From Deltaproteobacteria bacterium (lineage in GTDB: Bacteria; Desulfobacterota; Dissulfuribacteria; Dissulfuribacterales; UBA3076): DNA of 5,744 bases. The stretch spans positions 1-5,744 of the forward strand of contig JALTHV010000403.1 in assembly GCA_027004315.1 (NCBI GenBank), in the 5' to 3' direction. Under the pieces are notes generated by a model that saw nothing but the letters and a program-made list of their open reading frames with translations, did not search any database and was not told the DNA's origin. A program made the translations under genes and the position numbers. This document shows positions 5,568-5,744 of this stretch, in pieces. The first letter of the stretch is position 1. Each line of letters begins with the position of its first letter.

Positions 5568-5600
5568 GGATCGGATTGCCTTTCTGAGGTAATCCGATCC
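5568..5600 (+). terminator. Stem-loop after the acyltransferase, possible non-canonical terminator
   Basis: GGATCGGATTGCC (5568-5580) pairs with GGTAATCCGATCC (5588-5600) over 13 bp with one G-U pair and a seven-base loop. It starts 18 bp after the stop codon, where a terminator is expected. The bases after it are CCCTGTCAAT, with no T-run, so it may act only as a 3'-end stabiliser or a factor-dependent stop. The stem is certain; the function is inferred. Confidence 0.45.
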
Positions 5601-5611
5601 CCCTGTCAATC

Positions 5612-5640
5612 CGTAACCGTCCCGGACGTGAACGGTTACG
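5612..5640. repeat. Palindrome CGTAACCGT / ACGGTTACG
   Basis: CGTAACCGT (5612-5620) is the exact reverse complement of ACGGTTACG (5632-5640), with an 11-base spacer. The CGGTTAC core also appears in the subterminal word of E1 and E2 (TGATCGGTTAC), but no 17-bp terminal repeat is present here, so it is not called a member of that family. Confidence 0.6.
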
Positions 5641-5665
5641 TCCTACTAGATTATGACGCCTTTGT

Positions 5666-5691
5666 AGGGGCGAACCTACGTGTTTGCCCTT
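5666..5691. repeat. AGGGGCGAAC intergenic palindrome
   Basis: AGGGGCGAAC (5666-5675) pairs with GTTTGCCCTT (5682-5691) over ten positions including two G-U pairs, around a six-base loop. Palindromes reading TAGGGGCGAACC...TTCGCCC are common dispersed intergenic repeats in many bacterial genomes, and this looks like one. No coding content. Confidence 0.6.
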
Positions 5692-5744
5692 GCGAATTAC
5701 AGGAAATGATAAAAGATGTGTAGACATTGAAGAATTCAGGGCTA

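Larger units (their letters stand above)
5550..5744. other. Gene-free 3' region with three tandem stem-loops
   Basis: After the acyltransferase stop there is no credible gene to the end of the window. The region holds three separate hairpins (5568-5600, 5612-5640, 5666-5691). A minus-strand frame over 5419-5727 is open but overlaps the acyltransferase and reads through the palindromes, so it is not called. The last 50 bp show nothing recognisable. Confidence 0.7.

Noticed and set aside
5419..5727. 102-codon minus-strand frame at the window end
   Set aside because: It is antisense to the acyltransferase 3' end and reads through the AGGGGCGAAC palindrome (GKHVGSPLQRRHN), a typical artefact of that repeat.

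Overview
The window looks like chromosomal DNA from an anaerobic Gram-negative bacterium, most likely a deltaproteobacterial (Desulfobacterota-type) or Nitrospirota-like lineage. This is an inference from three things: a CO dehydrogenase nickel-insertion ATPase (CooC type), a large soluble hybrid histidine kinase of a kind common in those groups, and a lipid A-type acyltransferase that implies an outer membrane. The genes also use many AGG and ATA codons. No phylogenetic marker is present, so the assignment is loose.

Layout. Bases 1-269 hold no gene; they contain a degenerate mobile-element remnant (about 62-193) and a plausible leader for cooC. The cooC-like gene lies at 270-1064 (+). Bases 1042-1451 hold two small non-coding elements, E1 (1050-1220) and E2 (1242-1443). 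Both end in the same perfect 17-bp terminal inverted repeat, starting GTAAC. E2 is flanked by a perfect 8-bp direct repeat and E1 by a 6/8 one. A 917-aa hybrid histidine kinase follows at 1456-4209 (-), convergent with cooC. A 365-bp AT-rich divergent spacer (4210-4574) carries a good sigma70-like promoter for the kinase and a weaker sigma54-like candidate for the next gene. An LpxL/HtrB-type acyltransferase lies at 4575-5549 (+) behind a very strong Shine-Dalgarno sequence. The last 195 bp hold three successive stem-loops and no gene.

The three genes do not form an operon and no shared pathway can be read from the window: one is a metalloenzyme maturation factor, one a signalling protein and one an envelope lipid enzyme. 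The most interesting part is the cooC/kinase junction. E1 inserted at the very end of cooC, so its terminal repeat now encodes the last four residues (VTSQ) and the stop codon. If both elements and one copy of each direct repeat are removed in silico, the cooC frame runs on to a TAA that overlaps the kinase TAG. This suggests two convergent genes with overlapping stops that were later pushed apart by two MITE insertions. The GTAA ends and 8-bp duplications point to an IS66-family transposase acting in trans.
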